The notes: a model not told the origin generated them from the sequence alone. DNA of 64,000 bases from Rhodococcus sp. IEGM 1409 (GCF_030056735.1 NZ_JASHKN010000015.1:44221-108220), one strand, 5' to 3'. Positions 51,705-61,579 are shown, numbered from the stretch's first letter. Numbers and translations are program-made.

Positions 51705-54700
51705 GTGAGTAGAACAGGACCAACGGGTTTGCCACTCCAGTCGCAGTCGGAGACGGAACAATCTTTCGGGATACCGTCCGTATTCCTACGGTCGGCGCAT
51801 GCACCTGCGCCGCGCACGCTCATCGACATCGTGCGGGCCTCAGCCGAGGCCAACCCGGAAGCACCTGCCATCGACGACGGCGACACCACACTGTCGTACT
51901 CGGAGTTGCTCGACGAAATCAAGCTCGGTGCGCGCTGGCTCGGTGATGCCGGCGTCGGCGCAGGTGACCGCGTCGGAATCAGGATGCCGTCTGGTTCACG
52001 TTCGCTGTACGTGGCGATCCTGTCGATCCTCGCGGCGGGTGCCGCCTATGTGCCCGTCGACGCCGACGATCCGGAAGAGCGCGCCGAGTTGGTCTTCGGT
52101 GAGGCGCAGGTAGCGGCAATCATCACCGGCGACGGTATTCAGCCCGGGACGGCGCCGAAGCGAGACGAACATCCACCGGTTCGCGAGCCCGAACCCGACG
52201 ACGACGCCTGGATCATCTTCACCTCCGGATCCACCGGCACCCCCAAGGGCGTTGCCGTCACGCACCTCAACGCCGCGGCGTTCGTCGACGCCGAGGCGCG
52301 CATGTTCCTGCAGGACGAACCGATCGGCCCCGGCGACCGCGTGCTTGCTGGACTTTCCGTGGCCTTCGACGCATCGTGTGAGGAAATGTGGCTGGCGTGG
52401 CGTCACGGGGCGTGCCTCGTCCCCGCACCTCGTTCGCTGGTCCGCAGTGGCATGGACCTCGGTCCGTGGCTGGTCTCTCGCGATGTCAGCATCGTCTCCA
52501 CCGTGCCGACGCTCGCGTCCCTGTGGCCGGCCGAGGCTCTCGAAGCGGTACGACTCCTGATCTTCGGCGGAGAAGCCTGCCCACCGGAGCTGGCTGAACG
52601 CCTCGCAGTCGAAGGCCGCGAGGTCTGGAACACCTACGGACCCACCGAGGCGACCGTCGTGGCCTGCGGCGCTCTCATGGACGGCAAGAGCCCGGTCAGC
52701 ATCGGCCTCCCCCTCGACGGCTGGGACCTGGCGGTCGTCGACGCCCAAGGTAACCCCGTCGAGGTCGGTGAAGTCGGTGAGCTGGTGATCGGCGGCGTCG
52801 GTCTGGCCCGCTACCTCGATCCCGCGAAGGACGCCGAGAAGTACGCGTCGATGCCGTCTCTCGGCTGGGAACGCGCGTACCGAAGTGGCGATCTGGTCCG
52901 GCTCGAGACCGCCGGTTTGATGTTCCAAGGCCGCGCAGACGATCAGGTCAAGCTCGGCGGCAGACGCATCGAGCTCGGTGAGGTCGACAACGCGCTCCAG
53001 AACCTCCCCGGTGTCAGTGGCGCTGCCGCGGCCGTGAAGAAAACCGCGGCCGGCAACCAAATTCTCGTGGGATACATCGCGAGCACCGACCCGGACTTCG
53101 ATCTCAAGGCCGCTCACGCACAGCTCAGCGAGCAGCTACCAGCAGCCCTCGTGCCGCGTCTGGCGTTGATGGAAGAACTCCCGACGCGCACGTCCGGCAA
53201 AGTCGACCGGAACGCACTCCCCTGGCCGCTGCCAGGTGCGGGCGAAGACGCCGGCGCCGCGCTGGGACTCGACGGAACCGCGGCGTGGGTCGCCGGACTG
53301 TGGGGTTCGATCCTCGGCGCACAGATCACCGGGCTCGACGACGACTTCTTCGAAGTTGGCGGCGGATCCCTATCTGCCGCGCAACTCGTCACCGCACTAC
53401 GCGAGCGGTTCCCGGAAGTGACCGTCGCGCAGCTCTACGACCATCCCCGGTTGGGATCGCTGGCCGAATACCTCGACGAGCTGGCACCCACCGACACTGT
53501 GGAGCCGCGCATCGTCGCTCCCACACCTTTGAAGACTCAGCTCGCGCAGATAGCCGTCACCGTTCCACTCACCACACTCACCGGTTTGCAGTGGGTGACG
53601 TGGCTGGCGATCGCGAACAACGTCCTCGGCTGGTTCGTCGATGCGAGCTGGGCACCCACCGTCTCGTGGTGGTGGATTCTGTTGGCCTTCATCGTGTTCA
53701 TCACGCCGATCGGGCGCATGACCATCGCCGTCGTCGGAGCACGCCTGCTCCTGCGCAAGCTGAAACCGGGCACGTATCCGCGAGGCGGTAGTGAACATCT
53801 GCGTCTGTGGATTGCGCTGCGACTCACCGAAGCCAGTGGCGCAGCCAATCTTTCGGGTGCACCGTGGATGCTCTACTACGCACGTGCCCTCGGCGCCGAC
53901 ATCGGCAGCGGCGTCGATCTCCACACACTTCCTCCCATCACCGGCATGCTCGAACTCGGCGACGGCTGCTCCGTCGAACCCGAAGTCGACCTCTCCGGTC
54001 ATTGGATCGACGGCGACGTCATTCACATCGGCGAGATCAAGATCGGTGACGGCGCCTCCGTCGGTTCACGCTCGACGCTTCTGCCCGGCGCACGTATCGG
54101 CCGTGACGCCGTCGTCGAACCAGGATCCGCGGTGTTCGGCCGGGTGAAGGCCAACCAGCAATGGGCCGGATCCCCCGCCACCAAGATCGGGAAAGCGAAT
54201 CATCCGTGGCCGGCCGAACATCCGAAGCGCGCACCCGGCTGGGTTCCGGTGTACGGCGTCACCTCTGTCTTCCTGGCAGGTATGCCGATCTTCGCTCTGA
54301 TGGCGGGAATCGCATTGATCGGTTGGTGGATTCGCGACACCGAGACTCTCAGGAGTGCAGTACTCCAGTCGTTGATCATGCTTCCGGTCGCGACCATCCT
54401 GAGCCTGCTCGTCTTCGCAGTCATCACTCTGGTTGCCGTACGTCTTCTCTCAATCGGTCTGACCCCCGGCTACCACCCCGTTCGTAGCCGCATCGGCTGG
54501 CAGGTGTGGGCGACCGAGCGGCTCCTCGACTCGGCCAGAACCTTCCTCTTCCCGCTCTACGCCAGCCTTCTGACGCCGGGGTGGCTCCGCCTCCTGGGTG
54601 CCAAGATCGGCAAGAACGTCGAAGCATCCACCGTGCTCCTCCTTCCCAAGTTCACGACGGTCGCCGACGGCGCATTCCTCGCCGACGACACCATGGTCGC

Positions 54701-55622
54701 GAGCTACGGCCTCGGCGGTGGCTGGATGCACATCGAACAGGCAAAGATCGGCAAGCGCGCGTTCCTCGGCAACTCCGGTATGACCGCACCCGGTCGACGC
54801 GTCCCCAAGAACGGTCTGGTGGCCGTCCTGTCCGCTACCCCGTCCAAGGCGAAGTCCGGATCTTCGTGGCTGGGTAGTCCACCGGTACGTCTGCGGAGGG
54901 CTGCCGGGGACACCGACGCCGCCCGTACGTTCAACCCGCCGACGCGACTGAAAATCGCCCGCGGAATAGTCGAAACCTGTCGACTGATTCCGGTGATGGT
55001 CACGTTCGGCATCGGTCTCGGTGTTCTGTTCGCTCTCGAAGCACTGGTCGGCGCCGTCGGATTCTGGTTCGCGGCGCTGCTGAGCGGCGTAGTTCTGCTC
55101 ATCGCCGGAGCAGTGGCAGGCGCGATCACCATCGCGGCAAAGTGGATCGTCGTGGGACGCATCGCCAAGGTAGAGCACCCGCTGTGGAGCTCGTTCGTCT
55201 GGCGCAACGAAGTGGCCGACGCGTTCGTCGAGACCGTCGCGGCACCGTGGTTCGCCCGGGCCGCAACTGGTACTGCCGTACTGAACATCTTCCTGCGTGG
55301 GCTCGGGGCCAAAATCGGCAAGGGCGTTTGGTGTGAGTCGTACTGGCTACCCGAGGCAGATCTTGTGACTTTGGGCGACGGAGCAACGGTGGAACGGGGG
55401 TGCGTCGTGCAAACTCATCTCTTCCATGATCGGATCATGTCCATGGATACCGTCACTCTGGGAGCAGGAGCAACACTGGGACCGCACTGTGTCGCGCTAC
55501 CCGCAGCCGGCATCGGCGCGGGAGCGACGGTCGGGCCTGCGTCTCTGGTGATGCGAGGTGACACAGTTCCGCCTTCCACGCGCTGGCAGGGCAACCCGAT
55601 TGCACCGTGGGCGGCCTCGTGA
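51705..55622 (+). CDS. Pls/PosA-type nonribosomal peptide synthetase (poly-lysine-synthase-like)
   Basis: The 1305-residue protein starts at the GTG at 51705. Order: adenylation domain about 35-515 (FTSGSTGTPKGVAVTH, NTYGPTEATV, YRSGDLVR, GRADDQVKLGGRRIELGE, RTSGKVDRNALP); peptidyl carrier about 525-600 with phosphopantetheine Ser555 in FFEVGGGSLSAAQL; then six or so membrane helices alternating with three left-handed hexapeptide-repeat domains. That is the layout of epsilon-poly-L-lysine synthetase (Pls) and relatives, single-module membrane NRPSs that polymerise one amino acid. Carrier and A-domain motifs are intact. The monomer cannot be read with certainty; a basic amino acid is the family norm. 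Confidence 0.88.
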   Translation: MSRTGPTGLPLQSQSETEQSFGIPSVFLRSAHAPAPRTLIDIVRASAEANPEAPAIDDGDTTLSYSELLDEIKLGARWLGDAGVGAGDRVGIRMPSGSRSLYVAILSILAAGAAYVPVDADDPEERAELVFGEAQVAAIITGDGIQPGTAPKRDEHPPVREPEPDDDAWIIFTSGSTGTPKGVAVTHLNAAAFVDAEARMFLQDEPIGPGDRVLAGLSVAFDASCEEMWLAWRHGACLVPAPRSLVRSGMDLGPWLVSRDVSIVSTVPTLASLWPAEALEAVRLLIFGGEACPPELAERLAVEGREVWNTYGPTEATVVACGALMDGKSPVSIGLPLDGWDLAVVDAQGNPVEVGEVGELVIGGVGLARYLDPAKDAEKYASMPSLGWERAYRSGDLVRLETAGLMFQGRADDQVKLGGRRIELGEVDNALQNLPGVSGAAAAVKKTAAGNQILVGYIASTDPDFDLKAAHAQLSEQLPAALVPRLALMEELPTRTSGKVDRNALPWPLPGAGEDAGAALGLDGTAAWVAGLWGSILGAQITGLDDDFFEVGGGSLSAAQLVTALRERFPEVTVAQLYDHPRLGSLAEYLDELAPTDTVEPRIVAPTPLKTQLAQIAVTVPLTTLTGLQWVTWLAIANNVLGWFVDASWAPTVSWWWILLAFIVFITPIGRMTIAVVGARLLLRKLKPGTYPRGGSEHLRLWIALRLTEASGAANLSGAPWMLYYARALGADIGSGVDLHTLPPITGMLELGDGCSVEPEVDLSGHWIDGDVIHIGEIKIGDGASVGSRSTLLPGARIGRDAVVEPGSAVFGRVKANQQWAGSPATKIGKANHPWPAEHPKRAPGWVPVYGVTSVFLAGMPIFALMAGIALIGWWIRDTETLRSAVLQSLIMLPVATILSLLVFAVITLVAVRLLSIGLTPGYHPVRSRIGWQVWATERLLDSARTFLFPLYASLLTPGWLRLLGAKIGKNVEASTVLLLPKFTTVADGAFLADDTMVASYGLGGGWMHIEQAKIGKRAFLGNSGMTAPGRRVPKNGLVAVLSATPSKAKSGSSWLGSPPVRLRRAAGDTDAARTFNPPTRLKIARGIVETCRLIPVMVTFGIGLGVLFALEALVGAVGFWFAALLSGVVLLIAGAVAGAITIAAKWIVVGRIAKVEHPLWSSFVWRNEVADAFVETVAAPWFARAATGTAVLNIFLRGLGAKIGKGVWCESYWLPEADLVTLGDGATVERGCVVQTHLFHDRIMSMDTVTLGAGATLGPHCVALPAAGIGAGATVGPASLVMRGDTVPPSTRWQGNPIAPWAAS

Positions 55623-56935
55623 AGCCGAACCGAATGCTCGAGGAGCCGCTCGATCCGTACTTACCGCACAACGGCAACCGCGGCTACCGCGTGTCTCGGT
55701 ACGAATTGGATCTGACGTACAAAGTCTTCAGTAACCGTCTCGCCGGCAAGGCTGTCATCACTGCTGTCACCACCGAGAGCCGATCCAAATTCAGCTTCGA
55801 CCTCGCGCAGAACTTGCAGGTATCCAAGGTGTCGGTCAACGGTGCCCGCGGCACCAAGTACGCGCACTTGAACAACAAGCTGATCGTCACACCGTCCACC
55901 AAGATCCCGGCGGGCGGTGCCCTGTCGGTCACCATCGCGTACAGCGGCAACCCCGAGCCGATCAAGAGCCTGTGGGGCGAAGTCGGTTGGGAGGAACTCG
56001 ACGAAGGAACATTGGTCGCAAGTCAGCCCAACGGCGCGACGTCCTGGTTCCCATGCGACGACCACCCGATTTCCAAAGCCTCCTACCGCATCTCGATCAC
56101 CACCGATTCGCCGTTCTACGCCCTTGCCAACGGCAAACTGATCCGCAAGCAGACCCGCGCCAGTCAGACGACGTGGGTCTACGAACAGACCGAACCGATG
56201 GCAACCTACCTGGCCACCATTCAGATCGGCCAGTACGAGCACCGACAGGTGAGCGCCGGCCCGGTGCCGGTCTTCGCCGTTCATCCGCCGCGGCTGCGCG
56301 CAGCGTTCGACGTCGATTTCGGCCGCCAACCTCAGATGCTCGAGGTCTTCGGAGAGCTGTTCGGCCCGTACCCCTTTGCCGACTACACAGCACTGGTCAC
56401 CGACGACGAACTCGAAATTCCCATCGAAGCGCAGGGGCTCTCGATCTTCGGAGCCAACCACTGCACCGGCCGACGCGGTTCCGAACGTCTTGTCGCGCAC
56501 GAGCTTGCCCACCAGTGGTTCGGCAACAGTCTCACCCTCGGACAATGGTCCGACATCTGGCTGCACGAAGGCTTTGCCTGTTACGCAGAGTGGATCTGGT
56601 CCGAGAATTCCGGCGGCCCGTCCTCCGACCAACTGGCCGCCAACGCCTATCAGGGGCTCGGGCGTAAATCTCAGGACTTGATCGTCGGCAATCCCGGACC
56701 TGCCTTGATGTTCGACGATCGAATCTACAAGCGGGGCGCGTTGACGCTGCACACTCTGCGCGGCGTTCTCGGAGATGAGAAGTTCTTCGAACTGATCCGT
56801 CAGTGGACCACGAAGCATCGGCACGGCACGGTCAGCACCGAGCAATTCACCGATCTCGCTTCACGTTTCACGGACACTCCACTGCGCCCTCTCTGGGATG
56901 CTTGGCTGAATAAAGGCTCGTTGCCTCGACTCTGA
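55619..56935 (+). CDS. M1-family zinc aminopeptidase
   Basis: The protein has 438 residues from the GTG at 55619, whose GTGA overlaps the NRPS stop; a GTG at 55607 is also in frame. It has the beta-sandwich N-domain, an exopeptidase-like EIPIEAQGLSIFG segment in place of GAMEN, and the zinc site HELAHQWFGN (His294, Glu295, His298) with WLHEGF (Glu317). The C-terminal helical domain of long M1 enzymes is absent, as in short bacterial members. Coupling to a Pls-like synthetase suggests it trims or degrades the product; epsilon-poly-lysine producers are reported to have Zn-dependent aminopeptidases for that. Confidence 0.87.
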   Translation: MKPNRMLEEPLDPYLPHNGNRGYRVSRYELDLTYKVFSNRLAGKAVITAVTTESRSKFSFDLAQNLQVSKVSVNGARGTKYAHLNNKLIVTPSTKIPAGGALSVTIAYSGNPEPIKSLWGEVGWEELDEGTLVASQPNGATSWFPCDDHPISKASYRISITTDSPFYALANGKLIRKQTRASQTTWVYEQTEPMATYLATIQIGQYEHRQVSAGPVPVFAVHPPRLRAAFDVDFGRQPQMLEVFGELFGPYPFADYTALVTDDELEIPIEAQGLSIFGANHCTGRRGSERLVAHELAHQWFGNSLTLGQWSDIWLHEGFACYAEWIWSENSGGPSSDQLAANAYQGLGRKSQDLIVGNPGPALMFDDRIYKRGALTLHTLRGVLGDEKFFELIRQWTTKHRHGTVSTEQFTDLASRFTDTPLRPLWDAWLNKGSLPRL

Positions 56936-57006
56936 CGCTTTCACTCAGCCGTACCACCACGCCGAAACATTCCGAAAGCGCCGATTAGCTTTGCCTAACC
57001 TTTACC

Positions 57007-57290
57007 ATGTTTTGCGATCGGGGTTGTCGCTCCGATCTTAGCCTTTGCCGTCGGCGAGGTTGCAGATCTGGGTGGCGGCCACACAGACGGGCTGCCATTT
57101 CTGAGCCTGACTACTTTGGCCACAGCACTTTTCGGCTTCGGTGCCGGCGGCGTAGCTGCCACTCTCGCGGACGCTCCGACGTTGATAGCGGTGATGGCAG
57201 ACTCGCACTGGCCGCCGTTCTCGTTGTCGTCACTCGCGGCCCCATTCTCCCTTATCTCCTTGAGCAACAAAATAATTCGCACATCGGACG
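57007..57290 (+). pseudogene. Frameshifted small membrane protein gene
   Basis: Read with one T fewer in the TTTT at 57010-57013, an ATG at 57007 would give AIGVVAPILAFAVGEVADLG then FLSLTTLATALFGFGAGGVAA. A second shift near 57180 is needed to enter RLALAAVLVVVTRGPILPYL. Together they look like a four-helix membrane protein of about 90 residues. Two separate frameshifts favour a true pseudogene over a sequencing slip. The rest to 57491 shows no gene; it ends in a GC-rich hairpin-prone stretch. Confidence 0.5.
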
Positions 57291-57491
57291 AGATTCATAC
57301 CCCGGACTTCTGGGTACGGGTCACCCTCACCATCTCAGCCGAAGGTTGGGGAGAAGTCTCGTTCGTCGACACCCGTCAGTACACAGTTCGGTTCACAGTC
57401 CGGTTCACAGTTTCGAGAACGGGTCCGCAACTGTAGATGCATGATTCACCCGATCCGCCGGCTCTCGCGGGAGTCGGCGGACCCGGCGGCC

Positions 57492-58766
57492 TCATGCAGT
57501 CGGAAGATGTGAACGCGACTTGAAAAGGATCAGCACCAGGCAAGCAGCTGCGGCAACTGATCCGAACAGAAGAGTCACCGTATAGCTCAGCGCCGGAATG
57601 CTTTCCGACAGCATTGCCAACAGCGCCGGCACGGCAAACCCGATGTAGGTGATCGAGTAGAACACTGCGGTCAGCCCTGCCAGATCGTCCGGGCCCGCGA
57701 TTCGCTGGATCTCCAGCAATCCGGACACCAATGCCATGCCGTACCCGCAGCCGAGGATCGCTGCGGCGACGATCGCGATGGCCACGGTCAACGTCGACGC
57801 AACCAGAGCAGCGCCCGCCATACCGACCACCAGAAACACCAGCGCCACTACAGCGCCCCGCGCACTGCGATCGGTATCGATCTTGCGCCCCAACGACTGA
57901 ATCGCGAATCCGCATGTCAGCGCGACCATACACAGCAAAGCCGAAAAGGCCACGGGCGCATCGCCACTGTGCCCGGTCATCAACGCCGGAATTACTGCAT
58001 ACGCGACACTGGCAGCACCGAACACCCACGGAGCCAAGGGAACAACGACGTAGAGGAATCTGCGATGGCCTGCCGAGGGGATCTTGAGGTCATCGATGAG
58101 CCGTCGACGATCATCTTTTGCTTGAGCCGGTCGGGTTTCGGGCGCACGCCACAGCGCCACGCCCGCAAGTACGGTGATCACGATGTGCAGCACGTACGCC
58201 AACGCACTCGGCATGGGCGCCCATTGCGCCAAGATTCCCGCAGCACCCGCACCCAAGGCGAAGCCGGCGGTCAGACTCATCGCTGCTCGCCGGGCTCCCG
58301 ACCCTTCCGACGCCGCCGAATCCCAAGGCTGCGTGGACAACTCCTTCACCCACGAACCGCCCACGGCCATGCCGATCCCCAAGGCAATGCCGCAGAGGAT
58401 TCTTCCCAAAATCAGGACAGCGGCGGAGTCGGCGCCGAAAGCGAGAAGCGCCGAACCGGCGATCGCGATGATCGGCGCCGGAAGCATGATCGGGCGTCGG
58501 CCCAATCGATCGGACAGCGGTCCGCCGAGCAGAAGGGCAGGCACGATCCCGACCACGTAGGCGAAGAGGAAGAAATCGACCATCACCGGCGAATAGCCGT
58601 GGTCGAGTCGGTACATGACCAGTAGTGGAGTGAATTCGTTGCCGCCCCAGGCCGCGGCGAACATACTGGCGGCGACGGTCAGCCACAGCCATTTCCCGCC
58701 GTTGCCGCGTTCACTGCCTGGACGACGATCGACCGCGGTCCCAACGCCCATCGTTTGCGTGCTCAT
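57492..58766 (-). CDS. MFS transporter (12 TM)
   Basis: The 424-residue protein starts at the ATG at 58766 as TGATG with the stop of the upstream GntR gene. It has 12 helices, motif A GGPLSDRLGRRPIML and GRILCGIALGIGMAVGGSWVKELS. The first helix region has WGGNEFTPLLVMYRL, seen in a group of actinobacterial MFS proteins of unknown substrate. Coupling to a GntR/FCD regulator suggests uptake or export of an organic acid-like metabolite. The substrate is unknown. Confidence 0.87.
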   Translation of the reverse strand: MSTQTMGVGTAVDRRPGSERGNGGKWLWLTVAASMFAAAWGGNEFTPLLVMYRLDHGYSPVMVDFFLFAYVVGIVPALLLGGPLSDRLGRRPIMLPAPIIAIAGSALLAFGADSAAVLILGRILCGIALGIGMAVGGSWVKELSTQPWDSAASEGSGARRAAMSLTAGFALGAGAAGILAQWAPMPSALAYVLHIVITVLAGVALWRAPETRPAQAKDDRRRLIDDLKIPSAGHRRFLYVVVPLAPWVFGAASVAYAVIPALMTGHSGDAPVAFSALLCMVALTCGFAIQSLGRKIDTDRSARGAVVALVFLVVGMAGAALVASTLTVAIAIVAAAILGCGYGMALVSGLLEIQRIAGPDDLAGLTAVFYSITYIGFAVPALLAMLSESIPALSYTVTLLFGSVAAAACLVLILFKSRSHLPTA

Positions 58767-59416
58767 CACAGAGTTCCTTCGAAGCCGAGGCCGTGTACCT
58801 GGCGCATGTGTGTGAGAACGGCGGTGTTGTATCCGTCAGCATCGCCAGATTCGACGAGGTCGGTCAGCGCGGTGTGGTCCGCCAGTATCCGAGGTAGTTG
58901 GCCAGGGTCGCGCGAGATCGACCGCGCTGTCATCCGACGTTGCCTGTCGCGCAGGCTCGAGTAGAACGAGTCGAGCAGTGGATTCCCACCCGCCGCGACG
59001 ATCATCTTGTGAAAGTCGGCGTCGATTGCGCTGAATGCGGCCACATCCCCACGCTGAGCAACCTCACGTTGCTCGATCAGGTTTGCACGCAAAGCTGCGA
59101 CAAGTGCTTCGCGCGCGTGCGGTCGGACCGACACCACTCGAACGCTTTGAGTCTCGACGAGCTGCCTGGCGCTGACCACGTGTTCCGCTTCCCCGTCCGC
59201 GACCGGGACGATCAACGCCCCCTTCTTCGGATAGAGGCGCATCCAGCCCTCCGCTTCAAGACGCAGAAACGCCTCACGCACTGGCGTTCGACTCACACTG
59301 GTCCGTGCGGCGATGTCACCCTCACTGATCAACTCCCCTCCGGCGAGTTCGCCGGAAAGGATCAGTTCCTTGACTTCGCGGAAGACGGTTTCGGAAGCGG
59401 AATACAACATAGACAC
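58766..59416 (-). CDS. GntR-family regulator (FCD domain)
   Basis: The 216-residue protein starts with GTG at 59416, eight bases after TATAAAT, so it may be leaderless. The winged helix is TVFREVKELILSGELAGGELISEGDIAARTSVSRTPVREAFLRLEAEGWMRLYPKKGALIVPV (about 10-72). The FCD domain follows, with metal-type residues in AIDADFHKMIVAAGGNPLL and ILADHTALTDLVESGDADG. It is translationally coupled to the MFS gene and likely controls it. ATACA...TGTAT half-sites around the start (59406-59429) may be its operator. Confidence 0.9.
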   Translation of the reverse strand: MSMLYSASETVFREVKELILSGELAGGELISEGDIAARTSVSRTPVREAFLRLEAEGWMRLYPKKGALIVPVADGEAEHVVSARQLVETQSVRVVSVRPHAREALVAALRANLIEQREVAQRGDVAAFSAIDADFHKMIVAAGGNPLLDSFYSSLRDRQRRMTARSISRDPGQLPRILADHTALTDLVESGDADGYNTAVLTHMRQVHGLGFEGTL

Positions 59417-59585
59417 AAGATGTATTTATACTCCACGCTCGCGCAACCAAGACTTTCGGGTCACCGATCCGAACATCTCAGTCCAATGCGGCATCGATCC
59501 AGTTAGCATTGCAAGGTGCAGGACAGAAGAGGAGTCGGTTCACGATGAGCGGTGCACACCCCCGCCATCGCACACTGAAGCACCC

Positions 59586-60707
59586 ATGACGCCGCAGATG
59601 AAGTCCATGAGGACGCTGACCCGCGAGTGGTTGACCCTTCCCGATCAATACGACCGCTTCACTCGCTATCTTCGCGATAACGGCCTCACTACTGCCACTC
59701 GGCTACTACTTGGCATCATTGTCATCGGGCTGGGAGTGTGCGCGCTACTCAACAGGTTCAGCCCTGCGGGGCCCACGAGCACGATTGCGCTGTTCTTCAA
59801 CACTGTTGTCGTGATCGCGTGCTTCATGGTCGGAGTCTCATGGTGGGTCTTCGGCCCCACGAAGCGTCGCTCGTTCGGTTTCGTGGTCTTCTGCGACATC
59901 GCAGTCACGATCTCCATCGTTGGAGATTCCTACCAGCTTGCACGATTGTTCACCTGCGTCATTTTTGCCCTGATCGGCATCTACATCGCCTACTTTCACA
60001 ACCCGAAGTTGCAGGTTGCCCACCTGGTTTTTTCAGTCTCGGTAATCGGGGTCGCGGCGCAGCCAATTTTGTTCGGGCCGGATCGCGATCCAGCACTAGG
60101 TGTTTCAAAACTGCTGGTGGTCGTCACCGCACTCGTGGTCTGCGCGTTCATCTCGCAGATCGTGCTGACGATGCTCAGCATGGACGCATCCAGCTCCGAC
60201 CTCGATCCTCTCACCGGCCTCTTGAACCGTCGTGGCCTCGACCGCCACGTCGAGAAGGTACTCGGGGGGTTCGAGCGTCAAGAATCTGCGGCTCTACTCG
60301 TGATCGCGATCGACATCGACCGGTTCAAGACGATCAACGACGTCCACGGTCACGACGTCGGCGATCGCATCATTCTTCGAGTGGCACAGCGCTTGTCGTC
60401 TTGGGCACATACCGATGCTGTCGTCGCGCGAGTCGGTGGCGACGAATTCATCCTCGTTCAACGACTTCCGGTCCCGGCAATCGGCCCGATGCTCGACTCG
60501 ATCGGGCCGGCAATGCACTCGAATGCCGACGAGATCCAGTCGACGTCGAGCATCGGAATCGCCGTGCGCACCCACAAATTTGTTGCCGGCGAAGAACGTA
60601 CGGGGGCATTCACGGACATGCAGAAAGTCGCCGATTCGGCGATGTACGAAAGCAAGAGACTCGGCGGCGGACGCGTTCACACGATCGTCACCACTGCGAC
60701 CAGGTAG
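59586..60707 (+). CDS. Membrane diguanylate cyclase (GGDEF)
   Basis: The protein has 373 residues from the ATG at 59586; the start is uncertain because no clear ribosome site is seen and ATGs follow at 59598 and 59607. Six membrane helices span about 40-200. The GGDEF domain begins at DLDPLTGLLNRRGLDRHV and has FKTINDVHGHDVGDRIIL and the intact signature VGGDEFILV (residues 284-288). It should make cyclic di-GMP. The RxxD inhibitory site is not present at the usual distance, so product inhibition may be lacking. No EAL domain is attached. Confidence 0.88.
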   Translation: MTPQMKSMRTLTREWLTLPDQYDRFTRYLRDNGLTTATRLLLGIIVIGLGVCALLNRFSPAGPTSTIALFFNTVVVIACFMVGVSWWVFGPTKRRSFGFVVFCDIAVTISIVGDSYQLARLFTCVIFALIGIYIAYFHNPKLQVAHLVFSVSVIGVAAQPILFGPDRDPALGVSKLLVVVTALVVCAFISQIVLTMLSMDASSSDLDPLTGLLNRRGLDRHVEKVLGGFERQESAALLVIAIDIDRFKTINDVHGHDVGDRIILRVAQRLSSWAHTDAVVARVGGDEFILVQRLPVPAIGPMLDSIGPAMHSNADEIQSTSSIGIAVRTHKFVAGEERTGAFTDMQKVADSAMYESKRLGGGRVHTIVTTATR

Positions 60708-60721
60708 CGGCACGCGAGGTA

Positions 60722-61519
60722 TCAGTAGTAGACCGGCCCCGGCACTCCCCCGCCGACAGCCACTGCGTCGCCGGTGATCGCGATGCTCCGCGGCGACGCC
60801 AGGAAGGTCACGACGTCCGCTACTTCTTCGGCGTCGATGATCCGGTGAATCGAGTTCGTCGCGATGCCCTCTTCCACTTGCGCCGGCGGCCGGCCGGAAT
60901 CTTCCGACTCGCGCGCGATCCGTGCGGTCAACCTTTCCGTTCGCGTCACCCCCGGATGGACGACGGTGACGTTGATTCCCTTGGGGCCCAGCTCGTCTGC
61001 AAGATTCTTGGTCAGCGCCGACACACTGACGTTGCGGATCGTGTGGGCGATCGAAGTGGCCTGTCTGGCCCCCAAACCGCTGATGTTGATGATCCGGCCC
61101 CAGCCCTGATCGATCAGATACGGCGCTACTGCGCGGGCAGTGCGCAGGTACCCCAGCACTTTGACGTCGATCTCACCACGAACGACATCATCGGAGGTCG
61201 CCTCCAAGTCGAACGATCGACCCGCACTGAACGGCGTCGCGGCCGAGTTGACCAGAATGTCGACGCCGCCGAACTCTTCGACCACCCGCCGCACCGACCT
61301 CTGGACTGCGTCGTCGTCACGCGTGTCGGTCGCGATGCCGATAGCTCGAACTCCGAACTCCGACGTCAAATCTCGGGCAACGTCCAGGACAGTCGATTCT
61401 GTGCGCGCAAGTATCGCGACATCAACCCCTTCAGCTGCGAGACCTCTGGCAATGGCCAGGCCGATCCCCTTGCTGCCGCCGGCGACTATGGCACGTTTCC
61501 CAGAAAGGTGAAGATCCAT
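60722..61519 (-). CDS. SDR-family oxidoreductase with atypical catalytic residues
   Basis: The protein has 265 residues from the ATG at 61519. The cofactor motif GGSKGIGLAIARGLAAEGVDVAI and VDILVNSAATP are typical of classical SDRs, as is the Ser in IINISGLGARQAT. The YxxxK pair is replaced: the aligned segment reads IAHTIRNVSVSALTKNLADELG, giving His and Asn where Tyr and Lys are expected. The C-terminal GDAVAVGGGVPGPVYY is normal. It may act by another mechanism or on a special substrate. It is convergent with the GGDEF gene. Confidence 0.82.
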   Translation of the reverse strand: MDLHLSGKRAIVAGGSKGIGLAIARGLAAEGVDVAILARTESTVLDVARDLTSEFGVRAIGIATDTRDDDAVQRSVRRVVEEFGGVDILVNSAATPFSAGRSFDLEATSDDVVRGEIDVKVLGYLRTARAVAPYLIDQGWGRIINISGLGARQATSIAHTIRNVSVSALTKNLADELGPKGINVTVVHPGVTRTERLTARIARESEDSGRPPAQVEEGIATNSIHRIIDAEEVADVVTFLASPRSIAITGDAVAVGGGVPGPVYY

Positions 61520-61543
61520 GCCTGCGACACTATCCAACAGGCA

Positions 61544-61575
61544 ATCCCCGATCTCTACGAAGAGAGATCGGGGAT
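61544..61575. repeat. 13-bp inverted repeat upstream of the SDR gene
   Basis: ATCCCCGATCTCT (61544-61556) and AGAGATCGGGGAT (61563-61575) form a perfect hairpin 25 bases before the SDR start. No T-run follows on either strand. It may be an operator, a leader hairpin or a weak terminator. Confidence 0.5.
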
Positions 61576-61579
61576 CGCC

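Noticed and set aside
57350..57425. Short GGTTCACAG repeats as an attachment site
   Set aside because: The copies are imperfect 9-12 base echoes with no integrase or tRNA nearby.
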